From Arenibacter sp041392165 (GTDB taxonomy: Bacteria; Bacteroidota; Bacteroidia; Flavobacteriales; Flavobacteriaceae): DNA of 64,000 bases. The stretch spans positions 49,072 to 113,071 of the forward strand of contig JAWKMN010000009.1 in the NCBI GenBank assembly GCA_041392165.1, in the 5' to 3' direction. Below the pieces are notes generated by a model. It saw only the letters and a program-made list of their open reading frames with translations, had not been told where the DNA came from and did not search any database. A program made the translations under genes and the position numbers. This document shows, piece by piece, positions 1 to 8,566 of the stretch (position 1 is the stretch's first letter; every line of letters starts with the position of its first letter).

Positions 1-129
1 TAAATATATAATTTAACGCATCAACAACCGCAAACACTAGATTTCTATGTAACCGCATTTCTAAAAATTAAGATTGCAAAGGTATTGTATTAGAACCTAT
101 TCCTCTTATTTTTGGAGAAAATTATAAGC

Positions 130-1190
130 ATGCGCATTTATTTGGTAATTCTTATTCTAATTATTCTGGGCTCGTGTTCCGAAACGGAAGAAGGAGAACG
201 TTTAAGGAGATTTAAGATAGAAAGTATTTATACCGATTCATTAAGCTTTAGGGCCATAGAAATTATGGATGGGGGCAATATGGCATTTGCAGCCAATAAA
301 GTGCTTTTTGGTTTTGGTAAGACCTTAGGACCAATAATGTAAGGGTAAATTTCCAAAAATATGACAGTATTCTTCCGGAATTTAGGGCCGTAGCACAAAA
401 TGCCACCGATTTTTTCATGCTTTCCATCGGCAATCCGGCCTTGTTGTACAAAACTGGTGACAAGGGTAATATGGAACTGGTGTATAAGGAGGAAGATAAG
501 GGGGTGTTCTATGATGCCATGACTTTTTGGAACGACCGGGAGGGCATTGCCGTTGGTGATAGCATGAACGGGTGCCTGTCCATCATCATTACCAGGGATG
601 GCGGCCATACTTGGAAAAAGATTCCATGTGCCTCTTTGCCAAAGTCGGAGACAGGGGAGGGGGCCTTTGCAGCCAGTAATACCAATATCAAGACCTTGGG
701 CCCTAAGGCCTGGATAGCTACGACACATGGAAATGTTTATAGCACCAATGATAAGGGTGGTACATGGGAAGTTGTAAAAACGCCCATTATAAGTGAAAAA
801 ACTACCCAAGGTATCTTTTCCATCGATTTTTACGATGAAAATTTTGGAGTTGTTTTCGGAGGGATTATACAGACCCGAAAGTAAATATCAGCAATAAAGG
901 CAGTAACTGTGGACGGAGGTAAGACCTGGAAACTGATAGCCAATGGGAAACTCCCAAATTATAGAAGCTGCGTGCAATTTATTCCAAACTCCAAGGGAAA
1001 ATCACTTATTGCCATAGGTTTTGAGGGTATTGCCTATTCTTATGACCAGGGCGAAACCTGGAAACAACTTTCAATGAACCCTTTTATACCCTAAGGTTTA
1101 TGAACGACTCCATTGCCTATGCCGCAGGGAAAGGATAGGATAGCGAAACTTATTTTTCGCTGAAATGTCCAGTGTCCAAGGAGTTGTAAA
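130..1190 (+). pseudogene. Decayed BNR/YCF48-like repeat lipoprotein
   Basis: Remnant of a secreted beta-propeller lipoprotein. An ATG at 130 begins a lipoprotein signal (hydrophobic run ending LGSCS), but that frame stops at 342. The protein continues in another frame to 884, with blocks typical of sialidase/YCF48 propellers (TRDGGHTWKK, TNDKGGTWE). It then reappears as VDGGKTWKL from about 909 and SYDQGETWK up to 1094, and as a last shifted scrap (RFMNDSIAYAAGKG) with internal stops. At least four lesions are needed to join the pieces, so it cannot make a full-length product. Intact relatives of roughly 350 residues are annotated as oxidoreductase or photosystem-II-stability-like proteins; this name is family recall. 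The neighbouring genes are intact, which argues against poor sequence quality. Confidence 0.8.
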
Positions 1191-1275
1191 ATAGCAATAC
1201 TTTAATCATGGGGATTCCCAAGATCTGCGTCGAGGTAGTTCATTGGATACCTTTTACCTAGGGCTTGGATGAAAA

Positions 1276-1728
1276 TTACCTGCCGCCTTTTCCTTGTCTA
1301 TATTGTTTGATGAGTTGCCGTTTAAAATCCTCTTCCGAACGCATCAACAAAATAGTTTTCTTGGCTGAAATTGTCTTGGATATTTTTTCAATATAGGATT
1401 TTTCCGCCTTGTATTTTTCTCCTTCCAACTTTTGCATACGAACAAGGAGTTCTTCGGCCTGTGCATCCGAAAGCGCGTCCAGTGTTTTTATTTTGTTACC
1501 TATTTCAAAGCGCTCTTCCCTATAGAAGCCTTCTTTTTTTGCTTGATGCTCGTTGTAGATGGGCCAAAAGCTTTGGGCTTCTTTTGGTGTTAGGTTCAAT
1601 CTTTCGGTAATGAATGCCACTTTAAGGGACTTTATTTTTTCCCAGTCCTGTTTTTTCTGTGCGCTTAAGGACAGCGTGGCCACTAGGAACAGGAAAGGGG
1701 CCAGTAATTTTATTTTTCTAATCATCAT
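1276..1728 (-). CDS. Periplasmic sensor-like protein of ECF sigma operon
   Basis: A 150-residue exported protein. Residues 1-23 are a signal peptide (hydrophobic core, then SAQ). The rest is charged and helical, with the LTPKEAQSFWPIYNEH block typical of small Spy/CpxP-like proteins that flavobacterial annotation calls 'sensor of ECF-type sigma factor'. It is the last gene of a leftward operon after the ECF sigma factor and a membrane anti-sigma-like protein, and its start overlaps the end of the upstream gene by 11 bases. The likely role is sensing envelope stress or modulating the anti-sigma protein. That role is inferred from context, not from a catalytic motif. Confidence 0.75.
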   Translation of the reverse strand: MMIRKIKLLAPFLFLVATLSLSAQKKQDWEKIKSLKVAFITERLNLTPKEAQSFWPIYNEHQAKKEGFYREERFEIGNKIKTLDALSDAQAEELLVRMQKLEGEKYKAEKSYIEKISKTISAKKTILLMRSEEDFKRQLIKQYRQGKGGR

Positions 1729-2236
1729 TGTGCATATTTAATTCTTCTAAATCCTCAATATGGGAATCTAGATATTCTATGATATTTTCATTATCCAATC
1801 TGTTTTCCAAAATATCGTTTGGATCCAGATCATAGACGGGGAGTATTTCCGCCAGGTCATAGGATGAAAGTTCCAGATCGTTAAATTCAAAATATTGTTC
1901 AATGTCCGAATTGGCCACGTCCGAATAGGGTGGCACAATATTTCTGTTCCATGGAATAAAGATAAAAAGTAATATGACTGCAGCCACTGAGGCAGCGATA
2001 TAATAGTATTTTTTATTTGACTTTAATGGAATAATCATAGCCTCTGTGCGATTGTTTTCCAGTTGGGCCAGCAGCTTACTGTTTAAAGTCTCAAAATAGC
2101 CTTCAGGAATTTTGAATCCTTCATTGGAGGGAACAGAATTCTCTTCCCCTGCTGTCCTTTTCAGGATATTGCCGGTAAAGGAGTCGAAATACCCGTCAGG
2201 AACCTTAAAGGGGTTATTTTTATTTAGTCTATCCAT
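1718..2236 (-). CDS. Putative membrane anti-sigma factor
   Basis: A 172-residue single-pass membrane protein lying between an ECF sigma gene and a periplasmic sensor-like gene. The cytosolic N-terminus carries a duplicated motif, FKVPDGYFDSF at about 10-20 and FKIPEGYFETL at 41-51, a pattern common in short Bacteroidota proteins encoded next to ECF sigma factors. One transmembrane helix spans about residues 77-96, followed by an acidic C-terminal domain rich in Asp, Glu and Asn. It lacks the zinc-binding HxxxCxxC motif of ZAS anti-sigma factors. The operon position supports an anti-sigma role; direct evidence is absent. Confidence 0.7.
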   Translation of the reverse strand: MDRLNKNNPFKVPDGYFDSFTGNILKRTAGEENSVPSNEGFKIPEGYFETLNSKLLAQLENNRTEAMIIPLKSNKKYYYIAASVAAVILLFIFIPWNRNIVPPYSDVANSDIEQYFEFNDLELSSYDLAEILPVYDLDPNDILENRLDNENIIEYLDSHIEDLEELNMHNDD

Positions 2237-2269
2237 TTCAATAGTTTGACTTTGAACGATTTAAAAGGT

Positions 2270-2815
2270 TTAATTTTCTTTCAAAAAAGTTTCGATCTTT
2301 TTTGAAGCCAAATGATAGGAGGCCTTTAATCCGCCTATAGAGGTCTCTAAAATCTCAGAAATTTCTTCATACTTCATTTCCTGAAAATATTTCATATTAA
2401 AAATTAATTTTTGCTTTTCGGGAAGCGTTGCAATCGCCATCTGTAGTTTGAGCTGAATTTCATCCCCTTCAAAATAAATATCCGCCTTTAAATCCTCTAC
2501 CGCCTTACCCATTAATTTCTGGTTATTGATCTGAAGTTTTTGCGATTTGGACTTTAAGAATGACAGGGCTTCATTAGTGGCTATCCTATATATCCATGAG
2601 TACAGTTTACTATCACCTTTAAAGCTGTCGATATTTCTATAAACTTTTATAAAAGTATTTTGCAGCACATCATCGGTGTCATCATGGTCCAATACAATTC
2701 GTCTAATATGCCAGTACAGACGTTCCTTGTAGGTGTTTACCAGTAACTCAAAAGCCTTGGCCTGATGGTCCTTATGCTTTAATTGTATTACTAAAGTTTC
2801 TTCGGCAATCAACAT
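2270..2815 (-). CDS. ECF-subfamily RNA polymerase sigma factor
   Basis: A 181-residue sigma-70 factor with only regions 2 and 4. Region 2 lies at about 25-95 and includes DDTDDVLQNTFIKVYRNI, the -10 recognition/core-binding part, followed by YSWIYRIATNEALSFL. Region 4 lies at about 125-178 and includes LPEKQKLIFNMKYFQ and the helix-turn-helix YEEISEILETSIGGLKASYH. Length and layout are typical of ECF factors. It heads a leftward operon with the anti-sigma-like and sensor-like genes at 1276-2236, a membrane-to-transcription stress circuit. ECF factors usually control their own operon; I could not identify the promoter by eye. Confidence 0.92.
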   Translation of the reverse strand: MLIAEETLVIQLKHKDHQAKAFELLVNTYKERLYWHIRRIVLDHDDTDDVLQNTFIKVYRNIDSFKGDSKLYSWIYRIATNEALSFLKSKSQKLQINNQKLMGKAVEDLKADIYFEGDEIQLKLQMAIATLPEKQKLIFNMKYFQEMKYEEISEILETSIGGLKASYHLASKKIETFLKEN

Positions 2816-2875
2816 TTTGGACTTAAGTTCTGTAATAGGACTATAAAAATTGAAAAAGGTTTAATCTTTATAATT

Positions 2876-3053
2876 CCCCGACAGCTCTGTCTCGGGGTTT
2901 CCGGTCATACCTCCCCTTGGGGGAGGTCGGAATTGCTTTTTCGCAATTCCGGGTGGGGCAAAATACAAAATTTGGGCTTTTGGCCCTAAGGCCAAAATGA
3001 TACCGATAGATTCTATCGGTTTGGCGAAATACCTCTACGGCTCTGCCTCGAGG
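2876..3053. repeat. Cluster of consecutive hairpin palindromes
   Basis: This is the main content of the 430-base gap between the sigma operon and ung. Five good inverted repeats follow one another: CCCCGACAG/CTGTC(TC)GGGG at 2876-2897, ACCTCCCC/GGGGAGGT at 2909-2927, CGGAATTGC/GCAATTCCG at 2928-2951, TTTTGGCC/GGCCAAAA at 2978-2997, and ACCGATAGA/TCTATCGGT at 3002-3020. A weak sixth (CCTC/GAGG) lies at 3032-3053. None has a clear downstream T tract, so they are not ordinary intrinsic terminators. The segment is more GC-rich than the AT-rich DNA after it (3065-3245), which presumably holds the ung promoter. Confidence 0.7.
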
Positions 3054-3245
3054 ATAGTCGGTTTCAAGAAATCTTTTATTTATCTCTTATAACCATTAAC
3101 AAAGGTAAGCAAGTTTAACCATACACTTTGTTTTTTTGGTTTATGGTCTTTTAAAGAAAATTGTTTTTATTTTTAGCTATTTTTGATATTATTCCTTTCA
3201 AAAGGTATAGATAACATGTTTGGTAATTATAAAATGAAATCATAA

Positions 3246-3911
3246 GTGGACTTTAACATACATGGTAGTTGGAACAGGCTTTTACAAGACGAGTATGAAA
3301 AAACATATTTTAAATCCCTTATGGTATTTGTCCAACAGGAATATGCCAAACGGACATGCTATCCTATGGAAAGCCATATTTTTGCTGCTTTTAATCATTG
3401 TCACCTAGAAGAAACCAAGGTGGTCATTATAGGCCAGGACCCCTATCATGGCCCAAATCAGGCCAATGGTCTTTGTTTTTCGGTAAATAAGGGCATAGCA
3501 CACCCGCCCTCTTTGGGCAATATCTTTCGTGAAATTGAATCCGATTTGGGGATAGTCTATCCCGAAGATGGAAATTTGGAGCGTTGGGCGGACCAGGGCG
3601 TCCTTTTGTTGAATGCCATCCTAACGGTACGGGCACATGAAGCCGGGAGTCATCAAAATAAAGGGTGGGAGCTTTTTACGGATACCGTTATCCAAAAATT
3701 ATCCATGGAAAAGGAGGGATTGATATTTTTGTTGTGGGGAGGTTTTGCAAAGAAGAAATCGAAATTGATAGACCATAAGAAACATTATATTTTAACTTCC
3801 GGACATCCTTCCCCTTTGAGTGCCAACAGGGGCTACTGGTTTGGAAACAGGCATTTTAGTAAAACGAATAAAATATTATTGGAGAATGGAAAACAGGCCA
3901 TTGATTGGTAA
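3246..3911 (+). CDS. ung: Uracil-DNA glycosylase
   Basis: Family 1 uracil-DNA glycosylase of 221 residues, the normal length. It excises uracil from DNA in base-excision repair. The water-activating motif GQDPYHGPNQANGLCFSV is present with catalytic Asp65, and the second motif HPSPLSA has His187. The start is GTG at 3246; a nearby ATG at 3235 runs into a stop after three codons, and the family N-terminus (MDFNIHGSW) matches the GTG choice. It is transcribed away from the sigma-factor operon and stands alone, with the response regulator 226 bases downstream. Confidence 0.97.
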   Translation: MDFNIHGSWNRLLQDEYEKTYFKSLMVFVQQEYAKRTCYPMESHIFAAFNHCHLEETKVVIIGQDPYHGPNQANGLCFSVNKGIAHPPSLGNIFREIESDLGIVYPEDGNLERWADQGVLLLNAILTVRAHEAGSHQNKGWELFTDTVIQKLSMEKEGLIFLLWGGFAKKKSKLIDHKKHYILTSGHPSPLSANRGYWFGNRHFSKTNKILLENGKQAIDW

Positions 3912-4137
3912 CCGGAATTGGTCGGCCTCCTTTTAAACGGCTTGTTCCAAGGTAATGTAGAGCGAATATGATTCCGTTTTTTGTTCGGTCCCTGCCGATG
4001 TAAGAACAAAGGAACATTTAAATTATTTTTTTCAAAAAGGGAATATGAACTGCCAACTAAATCTATATTTGTGTTTTTTTGAAGTAATATAATAGTACTT
4101 GGGCCAATATTTGTGATATTAAATATTTGATAGATTA

Positions 4138-4554
4138 ATGAATTCCACTAGATTGAAAAGGGTATTGTTGGTTGACGACGATGGAACGACCAATATGCTA
4201 AATAAACTGTTTTTAAAAAAGCTAATTCCTGATCTAGATATTGATGCCGTAACGGATGGTCATAGGGCATTGGATTTCATAGAGGCCAATATCAACGAAA
4301 TAGACCAAGGAAGTTTTCTTTTGATTTTAGATATTGAAATGCCAATAATGAACGGATGGCAATTCTTGGAAGCATTTGATATTTTGTTCAGAAAAGAGGA
4401 AAAGGAAAAAATTGTAATCACTGTTTTAACGGCCAATAATAGTGAGGAAGTAACCTACAGGGCACTATCCTATCCCCGGGTTAAGGAATGTCTACATAAA
4501 CCTTTGTCGGATATCAATTTCAGGAGCATAATCCAGACCTATTTTTACGATTAG
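4138..4554 (+). CDS. Single-domain response regulator
   Basis: A 138-residue receiver (CheY-like) domain with no output domain. The acidic pocket is LVDDDG at about 11-16, the phosphoacceptor is Asp65 in LILDIEMPIMNG, the conserved Thr lies in VLTANN and the conserved Lys in LHKPLS. Relatives in Bacteroidota are stand-alone receivers working in phosphorelays or binding protein partners. No histidine kinase is adjacent, so the partner is unknown. The 226-base gap upstream is AT-rich and shows no other gene. Confidence 0.9.
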   Translation: MNSTRLKRVLLVDDDGTTNMLNKLFLKKLIPDLDIDAVTDGHRALDFIEANINEIDQGSFLLILDIEMPIMNGWQFLEAFDILFRKEEKEKIVITVLTANNSEEVTYRALSYPRVKECLHKPLSDINFRSIIQTYFYD

Positions 4555-4591
4555 GGCAGGTAGCTATCCACGGAAATAGGTTTGTCTTTGT

Positions 4592-5452
4592 CTAAGTGTC
4601 CATAAACAATAGTTCCGTATCCGGAACTGCCTTTTCAATAAGTTTTAATTCCTTTAGGGTATTTTGCACCAGTTCCAAATTCTGTTTGCTGATATTCCTA
4701 TTTCCCCACTGTGTTAGGGATAACCAATGTTTAATATCCTCCAATTGCTGGTTGTAGGTATTGGCCAAGGTCCGGTCTATGCTTGGTATTTGTTTAAAAT
4801 CTGAGGTATAGATATTGATGGTTTCCAGTATATGTGCCAAGGTTCCGGGATTCTCGGTTATAAACTTATCCGTGGCGGCAATTACGAAACAAGGCCATGG
4901 TGTTGGGCAGTCTGTAATTCTTCTAAATATTCCCTGATCTACCAGAGGTTTTGTGGTAAAGCGCTCCCACATAAAGTAATCGGCCCTGCCATTTGTTAAA
5001 CTGGCCACCGCTCCATCCAGATTGTTGACCGTCTCAAATTTTAGTTCTTTGGTGTCCCAAGCTTGACTTTGGGCGTTTACGTAGGCCATTAGGTGGCTGC
5101 CACTCCCATATCTGCTTATGGCGGCAGTTTTGTTTTTTAGATCGTTCAAGGTCCGATAATTACTTTTGGCTGCTACATGGATTCCCCATAGTAGGGGGGT
5201 AGTTATATACTCCTGTACAATTTTTGAGGGGTTGCCCTCGGTAATACTCTTTATGATCCCTTCGGTGAGTATAATGGCCAAATCAGTTTTGTTGTCGTTT
5301 AATAATTGTACCATTTTACCGGTTCCTTCCGGGATATCCTTCCATTTCAAGTTTATTCCTCGGGCTTCAAAAGCACCTTCCTCTATGGCCAATTGCCATG
5401 GAAAATTAAAGTGTTCGGGAACGCCTATAATATTAACATTTTTCATGTCCAT
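4592..5452 (-). CDS. ABC-type substrate-binding-like protein, no signal peptide
   Basis: A 286-residue protein with the fold pattern of SsuA/ThiY/NMT1-like substrate-binding proteins: NFPWQLAIEEGAFEARGINLKW at the start, DLAIILTEGIIKSI, then SRYGSGSHLMAYVNA and a C-terminal VNTY-like helix region. Unlike transporter components it begins directly with the first beta strand, with no signal peptide or lipobox. No permease or ATPase gene is nearby. It may therefore act in the cytosol as a ligand sensor or in pyrimidine/thiamine-precursor metabolism; that is a guess. A second in-frame ATG at 5446 is an equally good start. It lies 129 bases downstream of the nucleoside phosphorylase on the same strand. 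Confidence 0.75.
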   Translation of the reverse strand: MDMKNVNIIGVPEHFNFPWQLAIEEGAFEARGINLKWKDIPEGTGKMVQLLNDNKTDLAIILTEGIIKSITEGNPSKIVQEYITTPLLWGIHVAAKSNYRTLNDLKNKTAAISRYGSGSHLMAYVNAQSQAWDTKELKFETVNNLDGAVASLTNGRADYFMWERFTTKPLVDQGIFRRITDCPTPWPCFVIAATDKFITENPGTLAHILETINIYTSDFKQIPSIDRTLANTYNQQLEDIKHWLSLTQWGNRNISKQNLELVQNTLKELKLIEKAVPDTELLFMDT

Positions 5453-5581
5453 TATTTTTATCTAGTTTGCCAATTAATTGGGAGTGTGCTCCATACAGGG
5501 GATATTACCTTTCTTGCAAAAAAAATACATCCCAAAACACTAATAAATAAGTATATTACTATATACATTAAAAGTTTTGCT

Positions 5582-6448
5582 TTAGGCTATTTTGTTCAAT
5601 GCGTATTTAATTAGTTCATCCATTGCCCCATCCGGCCTTGATGAGAACTGTCCACTGGATCTGTTTGCCAGAATACAATTTAGGGAAACCGCCCGGTGTC
5701 CCAGTAATTTTGCCAGGCCATATATTCCTGAGGTTTCCATTTCCATATTTGTAATGTGCTTATTGTTAAAATTAAAGCTGGCCAGGTTGGTATTCATGTT
5801 TTCATCCTTCAATTTTAACCGTAGACTTCTACCTTGGGGGCCATAGAACCCGACATTGGTAGCGGTGAACCCAAGTTGTATTTTGTCTGAGATGAAAGGG
5901 GCTGCCAGATCTTTGTCATATTGCACGACATAGGGAGCAGACCTATCTTTAGGCCAATTGGTGTGTTCCAGAAACGCTTGTTGCATCTCTGGATGCTGAA
6001 TATGGGCACTGTCGTAAAAATGTAAAAGGCTGTCCAGGCCTATTGCGTATTCGCTCAACAAAAAAGAATCTACGGGAATATTGGGTTGGATGGCACCTGA
6101 AGTACCTATGCGAATAATATCCAATCGTGTTTTGTCCTCTTTTACGGTCCTGGTCTCAAAGTCTATATTGACCAAAGCATCCAGCTCATTTAAGACGATG
6201 TCTATATTGTCCGTGCCTATACCCGTTGAAATTACCGAAATACGTTTGTTGTTGAGCCATCCGGTATGGGTAAGGAATTCCCGCTTTCCTTTTTTTAGTT
6301 CAATTTCATCAAAATGCCGGGACACCAGACTTACCCTATCGGGATCACCAACGGTTATTACAATGTCCGCTAAGTCTTTGGGAAATAAATTAAGGTGGTA
6401 TACGCTATGGTCTGCGTTTAATATTAGTTCTGAAGAACCAATTTTCAT
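5582..6448 (-). CDS. Nucleoside phosphorylase (uridine phosphorylase-like)
   Basis: A 288-residue member of the PNP/UDP phosphorylase family, which splits nucleosides with phosphate in nucleoside salvage. The phosphate/ribose-binding start is VITVGDPDRVSLVSRHFDEIE at about 29-49, followed by STGIGTDNIDIVLNEL, the central RIGTSGAIQP and the ribose-binding Met-Glu pair in NMEMETSGIYGLAKLLGHR near the C-terminus. The family resemblance is closer to uridine phosphorylase than to purine enzymes, but substrate cannot be set from sequence alone. The start lies one base beyond the stop of the upstream DUF1835 gene, so the two are co-transcribed. Confidence 0.88.
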   Translation of the reverse strand: MKIGSSELILNADHSVYHLNLFPKDLADIVITVGDPDRVSLVSRHFDEIELKKGKREFLTHTGWLNNKRISVISTGIGTDNIDIVLNELDALVNIDFETRTVKEDKTRLDIIRIGTSGAIQPNIPVDSFLLSEYAIGLDSLLHFYDSAHIQHPEMQQAFLEHTNWPKDRSAPYVVQYDKDLAAPFISDKIQLGFTATNVGFYGPQGRSLRLKLKDENMNTNLASFNFNNKHITNMEMETSGIYGLAKLLGHRAVSLNCILANRSSGQFSSRPDGAMDELIKYALNKIA

Positions 6449-6449
6449 T

Positions 6450-7382
6450 TTACAATTTTAGTATGCGGTTCGTTTCAGAGTTATAAAGGAAATTATATTT
6501 TAAGGCTCCGCCCAAATAGGCATCATTCTCTTGGATACAAGAATAATAACTGGTTTTTCCTTCCAGTATCTCCATCCCTTTTTTTGAGAGTTTAACAGGG
6601 TTGAAATTGGTAAAAAGAGGCTTTAACTTGGTCATCACCCTATCGTACTGGGTATCCCCAAAACCATAACGTCCCTGATTTCTTAGAACGGTGTTCAGTA
6701 ATTCTTGCTTTGTCTTTGGTTTGGTGCTACGGGCCAATCTTAAAATATTGTTCTCCACTTCATTGAGACCATTTCTAATGGTCGGGAAACGCATTAAATG
6801 GGCTTCAATGGCACCGGAAAGATGGGAAAATTGAAAACTGTCAAAATCTTTTAGGTTCTCTAATCTAATGGGGTTATCGCTACAGTATAGCTGCCATACA
6901 TAATCTGCATATTCTATATCGTCCTGGGTCAAAAGAGTGCGATTGGTGTATAATTTGCGCAGTTGTTCATCATCAAGTCTTCCCAGACCTATTATGTTAA
7001 CGGAATTTTTCTCTGCTTCACTGGATACCAAAGAGATTTCGGCATATGGTCTATGTGTCTTTAACCAACTAATTACTGCCAACAAATTGATCTGATCAAA
7101 AAGATCGAAATCGAACCACAATACAATACGGTCTTCCTGTTTGTGGTTACAAAGGGTACGGTATTCCTTTAAGGTCTTATCGATAAACCAGGATTTGGAA
7201 ACCTTATAGTTCTTATTTAGGAACTCGAACCTGGTTTTCCAAAAAGACTCACTGCCAACGCTGGTTTCCGTCTTGCCCTCACATAACATTTCACGCCAGG
7301 TAATAATATCCCCTTCCAATTTCAGGGTGTTTAATTTATTGGTGAGTATATCACCGTTTGTTATGTGCAATTGGGAACTCAT
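6450..7382 (-). CDS. DUF1835 domain-containing protein
   Basis: A 310-residue cytosolic protein that starts with SSQLHITNGDILTNKL, the conserved opening of DUF1835 (a small alpha/beta domain often followed by a C-terminal DUF3658-like part). The IVLWFDFDLFDQINLL block at about 85-100 is also characteristic. No enzymatic function is established for the family to my knowledge. It is the promoter-proximal gene of a leftward unit with the nucleoside phosphorylase only one base downstream, which suggests, but does not prove, a link to nucleotide metabolism. There is no signal peptide or membrane segment. Confidence 0.8.
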   Translation of the reverse strand: MSSQLHITNGDILTNKLNTLKLEGDIITWREMLCEGKTETSVGSESFWKTRFEFLNKNYKVSKSWFIDKTLKEYRTLCNHKQEDRIVLWFDFDLFDQINLLAVISWLKTHRPYAEISLVSSEAEKNSVNIIGLGRLDDEQLRKLYTNRTLLTQDDIEYADYVWQLYCSDNPIRLENLKDFDSFQFSHLSGAIEAHLMRFPTIRNGLNEVENNILRLARSTKPKTKQELLNTVLRNQGRYGFGDTQYDRVMTKLKPLFTNFNPVKLSKKGMEILEGKTSYYSCIQENDAYLGGALKYNFLYNSETNRILKL

Positions 7383-7455
7383 TGTATTGGTGGTTTAGGT
7401 TGTGGTCAATAAATGTAGTGTTTTATCTTAAAATCAAAAAATAATTAACAAAAAT

Positions 7456-7785
7456 CTAACCTCCAACGCGTTTTACCTTAAATCCTTTTTCTTTTAATAT
7501 GGTCATAATTTTATCCCTATAATCTCCTTGAATGATTATGGAATCGTTCTTAAAACTACCGCCAACACTAAGTTTGGTCTTAAGCTCTTTTGCCAATATT
7601 TTAAAATCTTCGTCCGCTCCGGTATACCCCTCCAAAATGGTAATTGGTTTTCCCTTTCTTTTTTCATACTTGCAAACAATAGGCTCATCCTGTAGCCAAA
7701 TTTCATTTTCCGAATCCTTTTTCTGCCCATCCTCAGTTGGCTCATGATCCGGAAATAGATGCTTCAATTGATCCTTTAGGTCCAT
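7456..7785 (-). CDS. SUI1/YciH-family translation factor
   Basis: A 109-residue SUI1-domain protein related to eukaryotic eIF1 and bacterial YciH, thought to affect start-codon selection. The conserved block KRKGKPITILEGYTGADEDFKILAKELKTKLSVGGSFKNDSIIIQGDYRD is seen as the stretches EGYTG, KLSVGGS and IQGD at about 50-90, and the protein ends FKVKRVGG as in the family. The N-terminus (about residues 1-38) is a charged extension. It stands 73 bases beyond the DUF1835 start in the same direction and may be transcribed separately. Confidence 0.9.
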   Translation of the reverse strand: MDLKDQLKHLFPDHEPTEDGQKKDSENEIWLQDEPIVCKYEKRKGKPITILEGYTGADEDFKILAKELKTKLSVGGSFKNDSIIIQGDYRDKIMTILKEKGFKVKRVGG

Positions 7786-7882
7786 TATAAATTCTAAAAG
7801 TTATGCTAAAATAATATTTCAGTGTAAAAATCAAAACCCATTCCCATAAATTGTATTTTTGGTGGGAACGGGTCTCTTTTAA

Positions 7883-8497
7883 TTATTCCATTGGGAAGTC
7901 CTCTTCATCCATAACTTCTTCCATTTGTTTAATATGTCTTTCCGTATGTCCGGACATGAACAAAAGTATTTGATAGGCATCCACAATACCAAAAGGGAGC
8001 TGTTGGTAACGGTTTCGAAGATCATCCTGGGTACTTTTAACATATTCTATATGTTCCTTTCTCTTGGATTTAAATTCCTCCACTGTTTCTTCAAAACTGC
8101 CATATTTTCCGGATGGTTCAAAAGCCTCGCCCGTTTTTACCCTATGGCTGCGGTCTTCTATCATGGCAATTAATTCTTCGTCCGTAACTTTAACTTCTGA
8201 ACGCTTGGAAGGGTCTGCCTCATTGGCCAAAGTACCCTGAAGCATGCCAAAGATCATATTTTCGGAAATTGCAATGTGTTCGGCACATTCGGCTATGGAC
8301 CAGGAACTGTCCGTTGCCTTGAAATTGAGCTGTACCTCATTTAAACCTTTCAAAGTGTTTAAAAAGTGATCATGGGATTCTGTCATTTCCTTTACAGCAA
8401 ATTCCCTTTCGGCATCCGTTAGTGTAGACTTAACTACTCCAAATGCCAAAACCGCCAATAATACGATGGGTAAAATTACTTTTTTCATAGTGTCCAA
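7883..8497 (-). CDS. Exported DinB-family protein
   Basis: A 204-residue DinB/YfiT-like four-helix-bundle protein with an N-terminal signal or anchor (VILPIVLLAVLAFGVVKS, about 6-23). DinB proteins place three histidines around a metal. Here the candidates are His44-region DHFLNTLKGL, the SIAECAEHIAIS motif near 75-85, and SGHTERHIKQMEEV near 180-195. Family members include thiol-dependent metalloenzymes, but most are uncharacterised. The secreted location is unusual for the better-known cytosolic members. It is a monocistronic-looking gene on the minus strand between the oxygenase and the SUI1 gene. A second, cytosolic DinB protein is at 56334-56855. Confidence 0.82.
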   Translation of the reverse strand: MDTMKKVILPIVLLAVLAFGVVKSTLTDAEREFAVKEMTESHDHFLNTLKGLNEVQLNFKATDSSWSIAECAEHIAISENMIFGMLQGTLANEADPSKRSEVKVTDEELIAMIEDRSHRVKTGEAFEPSGKYGSFEETVEEFKSKRKEHIEYVKSTQDDLRNRYQQLPFGIVDAYQILLFMSGHTERHIKQMEEVMDEEDFPME

Positions 8498-8566
8498 GAT
8501 TAAATGGTTAATATTGAATATTGTTCAACGCCATAGACTATAATTATGCTTATACCAATTTATGGC

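Noticed and set aside
228..809. 193-residue minus-strand open frame
   Set aside because: It is antisense to the decayed propeller gene, has no family features and exists because the plus-strand codon bias keeps the opposite frame open.
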